Shown: positions 51,266 through 58,368 of the stretch, in pieces
How the letters are laid out: every line of letters begins with the position of its first letter
Numbering within the stretch: position 1 is the stretch's first letter
Origin: Lachnospiraceae bacterium
Lineage (GTDB): Bacteria > Bacillota > Clostridia > Lachnospirales > Lachnospiraceae
Direction of reading: 5' to 3'
Assembly (NCBI GenBank): GCA_014804755.1
Contig: JAAUZE010000010.1
Location: 98,185-162,184 of the forward strand
DNA: 64,000 nucleotides
Position numbers and translations under genes: made by a program
The notes under the pieces: model-generated
Database searches by the model: none
Told to the model about the DNA's origin: nothing
Seen by the model: the letters and a program-made list of their open reading frames with translations, nothing else

Positions 51266-51645
51266 CAGTCTTTGGTACTCCTTTCGTAATTGCCGTCAAT
51301 CATGGAAATCAATTCGTCGCGGCTGATGTTTAAGCGTTTTGCTTCGTCCAAAATGGAGCAAAGATAGGTGTCGAAAAACGCCTCCCTGCGGCGCATGCGG
51401 ATAGATTCCTTTGCGCCGGCGGCAACAAACATGCCGATACCGCGTTTTTTATAGAGTATGCCCGCGTCCACTAAGAGATTGATGCCCTTTGCCGCTGTTG
51501 CCGGATTAATGGCATAAAGCTTTGCAAGTTCGTTCGTGCTGGGAACGCGTTCCTCTTCAAGAAGGACGTCGCGGAGAATATCGTTTTCCAGCATTTCGCT
51601 GATCTGCAGGTAGATGGACTTTTCCTGTGACAGATATTCGTTCAT
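51265..51645 (-). CDS. GntR-family repressor, YtrA-like (second cassette)
   Basis: A 126-residue winged-helix protein with SIYLQISEMLENDILRDVL and VPSTNELAKLYAINPATAAKGINLL, and a short helical tail (RRREAFFDTYL...) typical of YtrA-type regulators. I used the ATG at 51645 with AAAGGAGG upstream, because the frame extension to 51702 overlaps the promoter. It likely represses the four-gene cassette by binding the dyad at 51669-51692. Confidence 0.92.
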   Translation of the reverse strand: MNEYLSQEKSIYLQISEMLENDILRDVLLEEERVPSTNELAKLYAINPATAAKGINLLVDAGILYKKRGIGMFVAAGAKESIRMRRREAFFDTYLCSILDEAKRLNISRDELISMIDGNYERSTKD

Positions 51646-51668
51646 GCGTCCTCCTTTCCGGGTTCGTG

Positions 51669-51718
51669 GGTTCATTACTTGTGTAACTAACCATACAACC
51701 AAAAGAAAATACTGTCAA
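51669..51718 (-). promoter_or_regulatory. promoter and operator of the second GntR cassette
   Basis: On the minus strand a perfect TTGACA (51713-51718), 17 bases and TATGGT (51690-51695). An inverted repeat GGTTAGTTAC/GTAATGAACC with a 4-base centre (51669-51692, 8 of 10 matches) begins at the -10 and covers the start site. Confidence 0.75.
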
Positions 51719-51747
51719 TCCCTTTTTGCGTTCTTTTCATAAAATTT

Positions 51748-51776
51748 TTTACAAAAAAGGCGGATACTGTTATAAT
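51748..51776 (+). promoter_or_regulatory. promoter of the TPR gene
   Basis: TTTACA (51748-51753), 17 bases and a perfect TATAAT (51771-51776). It is divergent from the GntR promoter, the two -35 boxes being 30 bases apart. Confidence 0.75.
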
Positions 51777-51812
51777 AAGCGTACTTAGGAACGGAAGGGT
51801 GTGAATAACGGA

Positions 51813-52673
51813 ATGGACGTAAATGTATTTTATCAGACGCTGGACGATCTGTTTGCGAATAATGAGCTTGCGCAGGTGGAGCCGTATCTGACGGCGTCGC
51901 TCTCGCAGGCAAAAGAGGATGAGGACTGGCAGGCGTATATTGCCATCTGTAATGAGATGATCGGATTTTACCGGAGCATCTCGCAGCATGAGAAAGCCTA
52001 TCAGGCGTCGGAGGACGTGCTTCTGCTGATGGAGGAGCTTCAGCTTGAGGATACGGAGCATTTTGCGACGGTGCTGCTCAATTCGGCGACGGCGTACCGC
52101 GCGGGCGGACGTTATCGGGATGCGTATGAGCAGTATATGAGGGCGGCGGGCATTTATGCGGGGCTGATTCCGCCTGAAGATTACCGTTTTGCCGGACTTT
52201 ACAATAATATGAGCATGCTCATGGAGGCGATGGGTGAGAATGAGCAGGCGGCCGGGCTTGCCGAACAGGCGCTTACAATCATCAAAAAGCAGCCGGATGC
52301 GCGGATGGAGGAAGCGACGACGCTGACGAATCTTGCGCTGATCCAGTTTAAGCTTTCCAAAACGAAGGAGGCGGAGCGTCTGCTCCGGGAGGCGGTCGCG
52401 ATATTTGAGGAAGCGGGCGAACAGACGGACGCGCATTACAGCGGCGCGCTTGCGGGACTTGCCGAGGCGGCTTTCCGCAGGGAAGATTATGCGTGCGCGC
52501 TTACCTATTATGACAGGGCGTGCGAGGAGGTTCTGAAGCATTTCGGGGAAAACGCAAGCTATGCGATCCTTTCGGAGAATTGTGCCGCCGTCTGCGAGCG
52601 GACCGGCGATGAGGCGCGCAGGCAGGAATACTTATCGCGCGCAAAACGCGTGCGGGAAGCGCTGGGGCAATAA
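51813..52673 (+). CDS. tetratricopeptide-repeat protein
   Basis: A 286-residue all-helical protein with about six TPR units of about 40 residues (for example FATVLLNSATAYRAGGRYRDAYEQYMRAA and YRFAGLYNNMSMLMEAMGENEQAAGLAEQAL). No signal or membrane segment. I chose the ATG at 51813; the GTG at 51801 is possible, since GGAAGGGTG lies between. It precedes the DUF4037 gene by 84 bases on the same strand, and the two are probably functionally linked. A protein-interaction scaffold; partner unknown. Confidence 0.85.
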   Translation: MDVNVFYQTLDDLFANNELAQVEPYLTASLSQAKEDEDWQAYIAICNEMIGFYRSISQHEKAYQASEDVLLLMEELQLEDTEHFATVLLNSATAYRAGGRYRDAYEQYMRAAGIYAGLIPPEDYRFAGLYNNMSMLMEAMGENEQAAGLAEQALTIIKKQPDARMEEATTLTNLALIQFKLSKTKEAERLLREAVAIFEEAGEQTDAHYSGALAGLAEAAFRREDYACALTYYDRACEEVLKHFGENASYAILSENCAAVCERTGDEARRQEYLSRAKRVREALGQ

Positions 52674-52757
52674 ATTGACGAGAAATAGGAACGAAGGATG
52701 CTGGTTGCATAATCTTAACCGAAATCTGCGGTGACCGGTAATCAGAGGATTTTGACG

Positions 52758-53753
52758 ATGAAAGAAATGACGATCAAGGGGTTGGAGCTGTCGGAGCGGT
52801 TTTATGCGGAAGCCCTAAAGCCGATGCTTTCGGAACGCGTTCCGGCGCTGTGTGATAAATGGGCAGCAGGGCTTGTCGGGCATGGGTCGGAGTGTTACGG
52901 CTATGACGATGCGTTTTCCGCCGATCACGATTATGGAGCGGACGTCTGCATCTGGCTGACAAAGGCGGCCTATGAAGCTTATGCGGATGCGGTGCAGGCG
53001 GTATATGAGGATGCCCGCAATGCATGGGCGCAGGCGGCACAGGAACGCTACGGCATAGCCCCCCGAAAGCAGACGGCGCAGGGAGCGGGACGTGTCGGCG
53101 TGTTGGAAATCCGGACGTTTTATTACGGGCTGCTCGGAACGGACAGGCTGCCGGAGGCAAATAAGGAATGGCTCGCACTGCCGGAGGAACGGCTTGCCGC
53201 AGCGACGAACGGACGCGTGTTTGAGGACCATGCGGGCGAATTTCTTGCGTTTCGGGAAGGTTTGCTTGCCTATTATCCTGAGGATGTGCGCAGAAAGAAA
53301 ATGGCGGCGCGCGCGGCAGTGATGGCGCAGAGCGGGCAGTATAATTATGCGCGCTGCATGCGCAGGGGAGAATATCTGGCTGCGGAGCTTGCTCTTTCAG
53401 AGTTTGTACGCGCGGCATGCTCCCTTGTCTATTTGTTGAACCGGAAATATTGTCCTTTTTATAAGTGGATGCATAGGGGCTTACAAGACATGACAGTCTT
53501 GTCAGAAATTGGAGACATGCTGATGCTTCTGACAGATGTGACAGATTCCAAGCAGAAATGGGAGTCGGGCGAGGCGCAGGCGGACGGAAGGCTTCTGATC
53601 GTCGAGGCGGTCTGCCAGGTGATTGCGCAGGAGTTTCACGCGCAGGGACTCACAACGACGGCGGACACCTATCTTGAAGCGCATGCGGGTGAGCTGATGC
53701 GCGGCATTCAGGACGAAGCGTTAAGGGGCATGCATGTTTTACAGGATTGCTGA
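52758..53753 (+). CDS. DUF4037 protein, nucleotidyltransferase-like
   Basis: A 331-residue protein with GHGSECYGYDDAFSADHDYGADVCIWL (about 40-68), the pattern GS...D.D of a nucleotidyltransferase-fold active site, followed by a helical DUF4037 part (FYYGLLGTDRLPEANKEWLALPEERLAAATNGRVF). Related proteins have no proven substrate. The ATG at 52758 follows AGAGG by 8 bases; a GTG at 52731 is an alternative. It follows the TPR gene in a two-gene set, and the pair may act together. Confidence 0.85.
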   Translation: MKEMTIKGLELSERFYAEALKPMLSERVPALCDKWAAGLVGHGSECYGYDDAFSADHDYGADVCIWLTKAAYEAYADAVQAVYEDARNAWAQAAQERYGIAPRKQTAQGAGRVGVLEIRTFYYGLLGTDRLPEANKEWLALPEERLAAATNGRVFEDHAGEFLAFREGLLAYYPEDVRRKKMAARAAVMAQSGQYNYARCMRRGEYLAAELALSEFVRAACSLVYLLNRKYCPFYKWMHRGLQDMTVLSEIGDMLMLLTDVTDSKQKWESGEAQADGRLLIVEAVCQVIAQEFHAQGLTTTADTYLEAHAGELMRGIQDEALRGMHVLQDC

Positions 53754-53829
53754 AACGGGTATGCTAAGGAAGCGCTGATGAAAGTGTTTTCTGATAGAAT
53801 AAGTGGAATTCGTTATTTGTGTATCGGGA

Positions 53830-54417
53830 TCAGCGGATCCGGAAAGTAATATTTTCTCCCATGTTCGGATGTGCGTAGGAATAGAAGAAATCAACGGCGA
53901 ACAGGAGGCAGAGCGCGCCTAAGAGCACGTGCAGAAATTTCATGCCGCGGATACGGCGCAGCGGGAGCGTCTGCGGAATGCGTCTTAACAGAGGCAGCAG
54001 GCGGCGTTCGAGCAGCAGGCCGCCGAGTCCGAAAAACACGAAGGAGATCAGGCAGACCTTTCCGCCGATGGAAAGCGGCCAGCCGGTATAATCCCAATAG
54101 CGCACATGGCGGCGTGTCTCCAGATACAGACCGAGAAAATATTCTATTACCGTGCAGACGAGGGCGGATAAGAGAAACAGCAGGGGGAGCCGTTTTTTGA
54201 GGCGGGCGGGAATTTTTTCAAGAAAACCGGCGAGCAGGACGGCGCCGAAGCCGTAGATCGGCAGCCACGGACCATGAAAAAAGCCGCGGTTGATAAAGGA
54301 ACCGTCCAGAAAAAAATAGAGCAGGATTTCCCACAAATATCCAGATACGGATACAGTGAAAAAAAGAAGCAGCATGGTAGTAAGTTGTTCGTGTGTGCGT
54401 GTGTCCTGTGTTTTCAT
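53830..54417 (-). CDS. CmpB-like integral membrane protein (putative ABC transporter type IV family)
   Basis: A 195-residue protein with about five membrane helices. FINRGFFHGPWLPIYGFGAVLL and the later EYFLGLYLETRRHVRYWDYTGWPLSIGGKVCL are the hallmark motifs of the PF06541-type family in Firmicutes. Despite the family name there is no ATPase nearby. It converges with the DUF4037 gene, and its promoter region overlaps the long open frame in front of aroA. Function unknown. Confidence 0.87.
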   Translation of the reverse strand: MKTQDTRTHEQLTTMLLLFFTVSVSGYLWEILLYFFLDGSFINRGFFHGPWLPIYGFGAVLLAGFLEKIPARLKKRLPLLFLLSALVCTVIEYFLGLYLETRRHVRYWDYTGWPLSIGGKVCLISFVFFGLGGLLLERRLLPLLRRIPQTLPLRRIRGMKFLHVLLGALCLLFAVDFFYSYAHPNMGENITFRIR

Positions 54418-54485
54418 ATGGATAGTATTTCCGCAAAGCGCGAAAAAGAATGCGGGGGCGGATGGTAAATATTGTCTCTTTCACG

Positions 54486-54514
54486 TTGAATGCATCGGCA
54501 GGGTATGGTATGAT
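54486..54514 (+). promoter_or_regulatory. promoter of aroA
   Basis: TTGAAT (54486-54491), 17 bases and TATGAT (54509-54514), 28 bases before the ATG. Confidence 0.6.
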
Positions 54515-54541
54515 TTTGTTGCTGCGGAGGATGATAAAGAT

Positions 54542-55831
54542 ATGGAACAGAGCTATCAGGTAAAACCATTGAATAAGAAGGGAATGTTCCGCGTGAGTGT
54601 TCCGGGGTCGAAAAGTATTACGAACCGCGCGCTGATGCTGGCGGCGCTCTCTGACGAAACATGTACGTTGGAAGGTGTTTTGTTCAGCGAGGATTCCCGC
54701 GCGTTTTTGTCCTGTCTTGAAAATCTGGGATTTCAGCTTCAGATTGAAGAAAATGACAAGCGCGTCACAATATGCGGAACCGGAGGAAAAATCCCGAAGC
54801 CGCAGGCAAAGATCCATGTGCAGAGCGCCGGTACGGCGGCTCGTTTTCTCACCGTAATGCTTGCGTTTGCAGGCGGTGATTATGAAATTCATTCCTCCGA
54901 ACAGATGGCAAAGCGCCCGATGGAGCCGTTGCTGTCCATACTGGAGCAGGGCGGAGCCGAGATCGATTATCATGGCGAGAAGGGACATTTTCCGTTTACG
55001 CTTCACGCGCACGGGATGAAATTATCAGAAGTAAAAATTGACACAAGTGTCAGTAGCCAGTTTGCAAGCGCGCTCTTAATGGCGGCGGCGCTTCTGCCGG
55101 ACGGACTTACCATACATATGGAAGGAAGCCGTACGGCGGGGGCATATATCCGTATGACGCTTGCCATGATGGAGCAGTTCGGACTTGCCGCGTGCAGGCA
55201 GGGGGAAAACAGTTATCATGTGGCGGGCGGACAGCGTTTCAGTAAAACGCGCTATCAGGTGGAACCCGATGTATCGGGCGCCGCATATTTTTACAGCATG
55301 GCGCCGCTTTTGGGCGTGGATGTGTTTGTGAAGGGCGTACATGAACAGTCGCTTCAGGGAGACATACAATATGTCGGGCTGTTAAGAGAGCTTGGCTGTG
55401 TTCTGGAGGATACGGAGGACGGACTCATTGTGCGCGGAGCGGATGTGATGCATTATGCCGGACTTCACGTGAATATGCGTGATTTTTCCGATCAGACCAT
55501 GACGCTGGCGGCGCTTGCCGTCTATGCCGACAGTGTGACGGAAATTGTCGGTGTGAAACATATCCGCAAGCAGGAATCCGACCGCATCGCGGCAATCGCA
55601 AACGAGCTTAACCGGATGGGCGTCCGCTGTGAGGAGCTTCCGGAAGACGAGGGAATCCGCATTTATCCCGGGACGCCGAAGCCGGCGCTGGTAAAGACGT
55701 ATTGCGATCATCGCATGGCAATGGCGTTTACCTTGGTCGGACTGCGCACGGAAGGGATTGTGATCGACGATCCGGGCTGCTGTAAAAAAACGTTCGAGAA
55801 TTATTTTGATGTTCTGGAAGAATTGTATTAA
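54542..55831 (+). CDS. aroA: 3-phosphoshikimate 1-carboxyvinyltransferase (EPSP synthase)
   Basis: A 429-residue two-domain enzyme that joins phosphoenolpyruvate to shikimate-3-phosphate in aromatic amino acid synthesis. Motifs: VPGSKSITNRALMLAAL (substrate binding), QSAGTAARFLTVML (PEP loop), SQFASALLMAAALL, KQESDRIAAIANEL, and DHRMAMAFTLVGL near the end. I used the ATG at 54542, preceded by CGGAGG; the open frame back to 54356 runs through the divergent CmpB-like gene and the promoter. It stands alone, without other aro genes. The AGTAARF form of the PEP loop differs from the common NAGTAMR form. Confidence 0.94.
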   Translation: MEQSYQVKPLNKKGMFRVSVPGSKSITNRALMLAALSDETCTLEGVLFSEDSRAFLSCLENLGFQLQIEENDKRVTICGTGGKIPKPQAKIHVQSAGTAARFLTVMLAFAGGDYEIHSSEQMAKRPMEPLLSILEQGGAEIDYHGEKGHFPFTLHAHGMKLSEVKIDTSVSSQFASALLMAAALLPDGLTIHMEGSRTAGAYIRMTLAMMEQFGLAACRQGENSYHVAGGQRFSKTRYQVEPDVSGAAYFYSMAPLLGVDVFVKGVHEQSLQGDIQYVGLLRELGCVLEDTEDGLIVRGADVMHYAGLHVNMRDFSDQTMTLAALAVYADSVTEIVGVKHIRKQESDRIAAIANELNRMGVRCEELPEDEGIRIYPGTPKPALVKTYCDHRMAMAFTLVGLRTEGIVIDDPGCCKKTFENYFDVLEELY

Positions 55832-55841
55832 GAAGCAATAT

Positions 55842-55871
55842 TGAAACTTTATGGTGAAAGAAACAGTCTAA
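55842..55871 (+). promoter_or_regulatory. ECF-type autoregulated promoter of sigV/rsiV
   Basis: TGAAAC (55842-55847) and GTCTAA (55866-55871) are 18 bases apart, about 30 bases before the GTG start. This matches TGAAAC/CGTCTA-type promoters used by Bacillus ECF sigma factors such as SigV, SigW and SigM, and no sigma-A promoter is seen. Confidence 0.75.
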
Positions 55872-55899
55872 TCAGTAGGCCTTACAAAGGGGAACAGTT

Positions 55900-56376
55900 G
55901 TGAGACAGAGCAGGGAAGAGATGATAAGCGGAATACTGATGGAAAATTACCAAAAGTATTACCGATTGGCATATAGCTATGTACGCAGCGAACAGGACGC
56001 CTTGGATATCGTACAGGAGGGAGCCTACAAAGCGATCTCCCGCGCACATACGCTGCGCAATGAGGCATTTGCGGGTACATGGATCTATCGGATCATGATG
56101 AATGAGGCGGTCAATTTTGTACGCCGGAACAGACGGGAATATACGGAGGTGCAGGAGGATATGCTGTCAAAAGAGGACAGCTATCAGGATATTGACCTGC
56201 ACAAGGCGGTCGATGCGCTGACCGAGGAAGAACGGGCGATCATCACCCTGCGTTTTTTTGAGGATTTGACGATCGAACAGGTGGCGCAGGTGCTGAATCT
56301 GAATTTAAGCACGACAAAGAGCCGGCTTTATCGGGTTCTTGAAAAATTAAAGCTGGCGTTGGGTGAAAAAGAATAA
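55900..56376 (+). CDS. sigV: ECF sigma factor, SigV-like
   Basis: A 158-residue sigma-70 family protein starting at GTG, with AAAGGGG 6 bases upstream. Region 2 (about 14-80) has YRLAYSYVRSEQDALDIVQEGAYKA and FAGTWIYRIMMNEAVNFVRR; region 4 (about 100-155) has LTEEERAIITLRFFEDLTIEQVAQVLNLNLSTTKSRLYR. The gene downstream is RsiV-like, so SigV is the best guess. In Bacillus, Clostridioides and Enterococcus SigV responds to lysozyme and turns on peptidoglycan modification. Confidence 0.9.
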   Translation: MRQSREEMISGILMENYQKYYRLAYSYVRSEQDALDIVQEGAYKAISRAHTLRNEAFAGTWIYRIMMNEAVNFVRRNRREYTEVQEDMLSKEDSYQDIDLHKAVDALTEEERAIITLRFFEDLTIEQVAQVLNLNLSTTKSRLYRVLEKLKLALGEKE

Positions 56377-56407
56377 CTTAGAAGTTCAATAAAAACGCGA
56401 AAAATTC

Positions 56408-56416
56408 GGGGGGGGG
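56408..56416 (+). repeat. run of nine Gs in the rsiV ribosome site
   Basis: The leader of the rsiV-like gene has nine consecutive G residues that end 5 bases before the ATG and take the place of a Shine-Dalgarno. Such tracts can change length during replication. Confidence 0.85.
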
Positions 56417-56421
56417 TAAAA

Positions 56422-57411
56422 ATGGATCGGAATGATGAATGGCAGCAGCTCATTGATGAGTATCGCGAAATACAAGTGCCGCAGTCTGCTCGTGACAGGA
56501 TACAGGATGCGATCCTGCGCGGAAAAAAGCATGTGGCAAAGCGGCGCAGAGCGGCATATATCCGTGCGGCGGTATCCGGTGCGGCTGCAGTTGTTCTGAT
56601 TCTTGTTCTTTTGCCGAATCTGAACGCGCATATGGCGGACCGGATGGGCAGAGTGCCCGTGGTCGGCGGATTTTTCAGAATGGTGACACTCAGAGAATAT
56701 TCCGGTGCCCATACGGAGAGTGCCGCCGACGAAAACGGAGCGTCGATGGCATTGGATGCGGGAACTTACGAAGAACTGATCGCGGAGGACGATACGGTCT
56801 GTCAGGATGCAGATGTGGCTGCGGCTGCAGGCAGGTCCATTGCGGAGCCGACGGAAGAAGACGGGGTCGCGGCGCTTTCGGACGATCTGGGAGCTCCGGT
56901 AGAGGGAAACGGGATGGCTGAAGGCGGGTACACGGAACGGATCGTGGAGCGCTTTGAGGAAGAAAACGCCCGGGACGGCGGTCATCTGGAGCTGACGGGC
57001 TATGAGGTGGTAACGGACAGCGACGAGTGGTTTACACTGATCATTTATGCAAACGAACGCGGTGGTGCGGAGTATCGCGAGCTGCGCAGATACTACAATA
57101 TCGATAAACAGCGGGATATGGTGGTGACGCTCGGTGAGCTTTATAACGGCAGGGATTATGTCACGATCATCAGCGACGAGATCCTAAGCCAGATGGAGGC
57201 GGGGAATGCGCAGAGTTCTGCGGAGGATACTGCCGCGCAGGAAACGGAGAAAGAAAAAGGTGAAATCGTCGTTTTTACACAGATCGACGAGAACCAGAAT
57301 TATTATATTAATGAGGACGGCAATCTGGTGATCGTATTGGATCAAAGCCAGACGAACACCGACGAGGACGGACACAGCGAATATGTGATCCTTACGGAAT
57401 TATTGGAGTGA
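56422..57411 (+). CDS. rsiV: RsiV-like anti-sigma factor
   Basis: A 329-residue protein: a cytoplasmic N-terminus (WQQLIDEYREIQVPQSARDRIQDAI) like that of RsiV, one membrane helix (about 48-66), an acidic extracellular linker (about 90-165) and a C-terminal DUF3298/RsiV-type domain (RRYYNIDKQRDMVVTLGELYN, then NQNYYINEDGNLVIVLDQ). In Bacillus, RsiV binds lysozyme directly and is then cleaved by signal peptidase and RasP, releasing SigV. It is 45 bases after the sigma gene in one operon. The linker is longer and more acidic than usual. Confidence 0.88.
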   Translation: MDRNDEWQQLIDEYREIQVPQSARDRIQDAILRGKKHVAKRRRAAYIRAAVSGAAAVVLILVLLPNLNAHMADRMGRVPVVGGFFRMVTLREYSGAHTESAADENGASMALDAGTYEELIAEDDTVCQDADVAAAAGRSIAEPTEEDGVAALSDDLGAPVEGNGMAEGGYTERIVERFEEENARDGGHLELTGYEVVTDSDEWFTLIIYANERGGAEYRELRRYYNIDKQRDMVVTLGELYNGRDYVTIISDEILSQMEAGNAQSSAEDTAAQETEKEKGEIVVFTQIDENQNYYINEDGNLVIVLDQSQTNTDEDGHSEYVILTELLE

Positions 57412-57441
57412 AATACCCCGCAGCGAGCTGCGGGGTATTTC
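57410..57441. terminator. terminator after rsiV
   Basis: A perfect stem of 15 bases (AAATACCCCGCAGC with its complement) and a GA loop; it overlaps the last bases of the rsiV gene. The T run is short. Confidence 0.85.
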
Positions 57442-57513
57442 ACTCTCGCGGCATTCGCCAAATGTCTGCTGCGCAGCCGCATGGCTCATTGTTCGCGGGA
57501 ATAAGGAGGATGC

Positions 57514-58263
57514 TCAGCGTTTCATGCTGCCGCGGTCGCCGTGCAGGACGCGCTGCTGCACCGAGGCATCAGGGGAGATGAGATTTCCTTTTGCATCATA
57601 ATAGGTGAGCAGGGAGGAATTTCTTGCAGGCGTGCGTCTGCCGTCCTCCGATAAAAGAGAACGGAAGTGATTGCGGTCGCCGGATTTGAGCGCATGCAAG
57701 ATGCGGGCGTCGTTTGCGGCGTGCAGCTTATCCTGCGCGGCGGTATTCCCGCCGGCTGTATTGCCGCTGACCGTATTGCTGTCCGCAGCATGGTCTGTCA
57801 CGGCAGCATCATCAAGGGGTTCTGTCCGGTCCGATATGTTCTCATCCTTAGGAAGCGCCTCGTCTAATTCTTCTTTTGTCAGAACCGCCGCATTTTCTTT
57901 CGCGGACGGGGTTTCCCATATGGCAGTCCAAAGCTCCCGCAGAAACTGTCGCGCGCGGGCTAAAAAAGTGCGCAGAACTTCCGTAAAGGACGGTTCTGCC
58001 GAAGCCGCCTTCCGGTAGGATGAGGGATTCGTTTCCGTCAGCTCTTTCAGCTCCAAAGCGGCAGCAGCCTGAAAAGAGCCTGCCTGCTTTTTTGCCGCCT
58101 CATCGGTCTTGTCATCTTTTTCGGAGGACGGCTCGTAAAGCACGCCCTCATCGGCATAATCTAAATTAAATTTTCCTTTTTCTGTATTCGAGCCGTCAAT
58201 CTTTTTGGACTGTTTTTGCCTTTGATAGTCCTGATAGACCGAATCGCGGATCGGATCGATCAT
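57514..58263 (-). CDS. unknown acidic protein with central amphipathic helix
   Basis: I do not recognise this 249-residue protein. It begins MIDPIRDSVYQDYQRQKQSKKID, has a Lys/Asp/Glu-rich disordered first third, a strongly amphipathic or interface-type helix (about 100-124; FLARARQFLRELWTAIW), a second disordered segment with Asn/Thr/Ala repeats (about 150-180), and a C-terminal block (LLTYYDAKGNLISP). No signal or transmembrane helix is clear. It shares overlapping divergent promoters with the flotillin gene, which hints at a membrane-associated role. GGGAG precedes the ATG. Confidence 0.75.
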   Translation of the reverse strand: MIDPIRDSVYQDYQRQKQSKKIDGSNTEKGKFNLDYADEGVLYEPSSEKDDKTDEAAKKQAGSFQAAAALELKELTETNPSSYRKAASAEPSFTEVLRTFLARARQFLRELWTAIWETPSAKENAAVLTKEELDEALPKDENISDRTEPLDDAAVTDHAADSNTVSGNTAGGNTAAQDKLHAANDARILHALKSGDRNHFRSLLSEDGRRTPARNSSLLTYYDAKGNLISPDASVQQRVLHGDRGSMKR

Positions 58264-58279
58264 AGTTTTCTCCCAATCG

Positions 58280-58308
58280 TTGTTTTTTTGCAGATAATCT
58301 TATATAAT
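58280..58308 (+). promoter_or_regulatory. promoter of the flotillin gene
   Basis: TTGTTT (58280-58285), 17 bases and a perfect TATAAT (58303-58308). It overlaps the opposing promoter of the 57514-58263 gene. Confidence 0.75.
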
Positions 58309-58327
58309 TATATCGGTATTGTAACAA
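58299..58327 (-). promoter_or_regulatory. overlapping divergent promoter of the unknown 249-aa gene
   Basis: On the minus strand TTGTTA (58322-58327), 17 bases and TATAAG (58299-58304). The two -10 boxes share bases 58303-58304, so only one promoter can be occupied at a time. Confidence 0.6.
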
Positions 58328-58368
58328 AGAAACTAAGGGTTACGCAAGAAAAAAGGAGGAGTCACTTT

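Noticed and set aside
54356-54541. N-terminal extension of AroA by 62 codons
   Set aside because: It overlaps the divergent CmpB-like gene and the aroA promoter, and the conserved protein begins at 54542 after a strong ribosome site.
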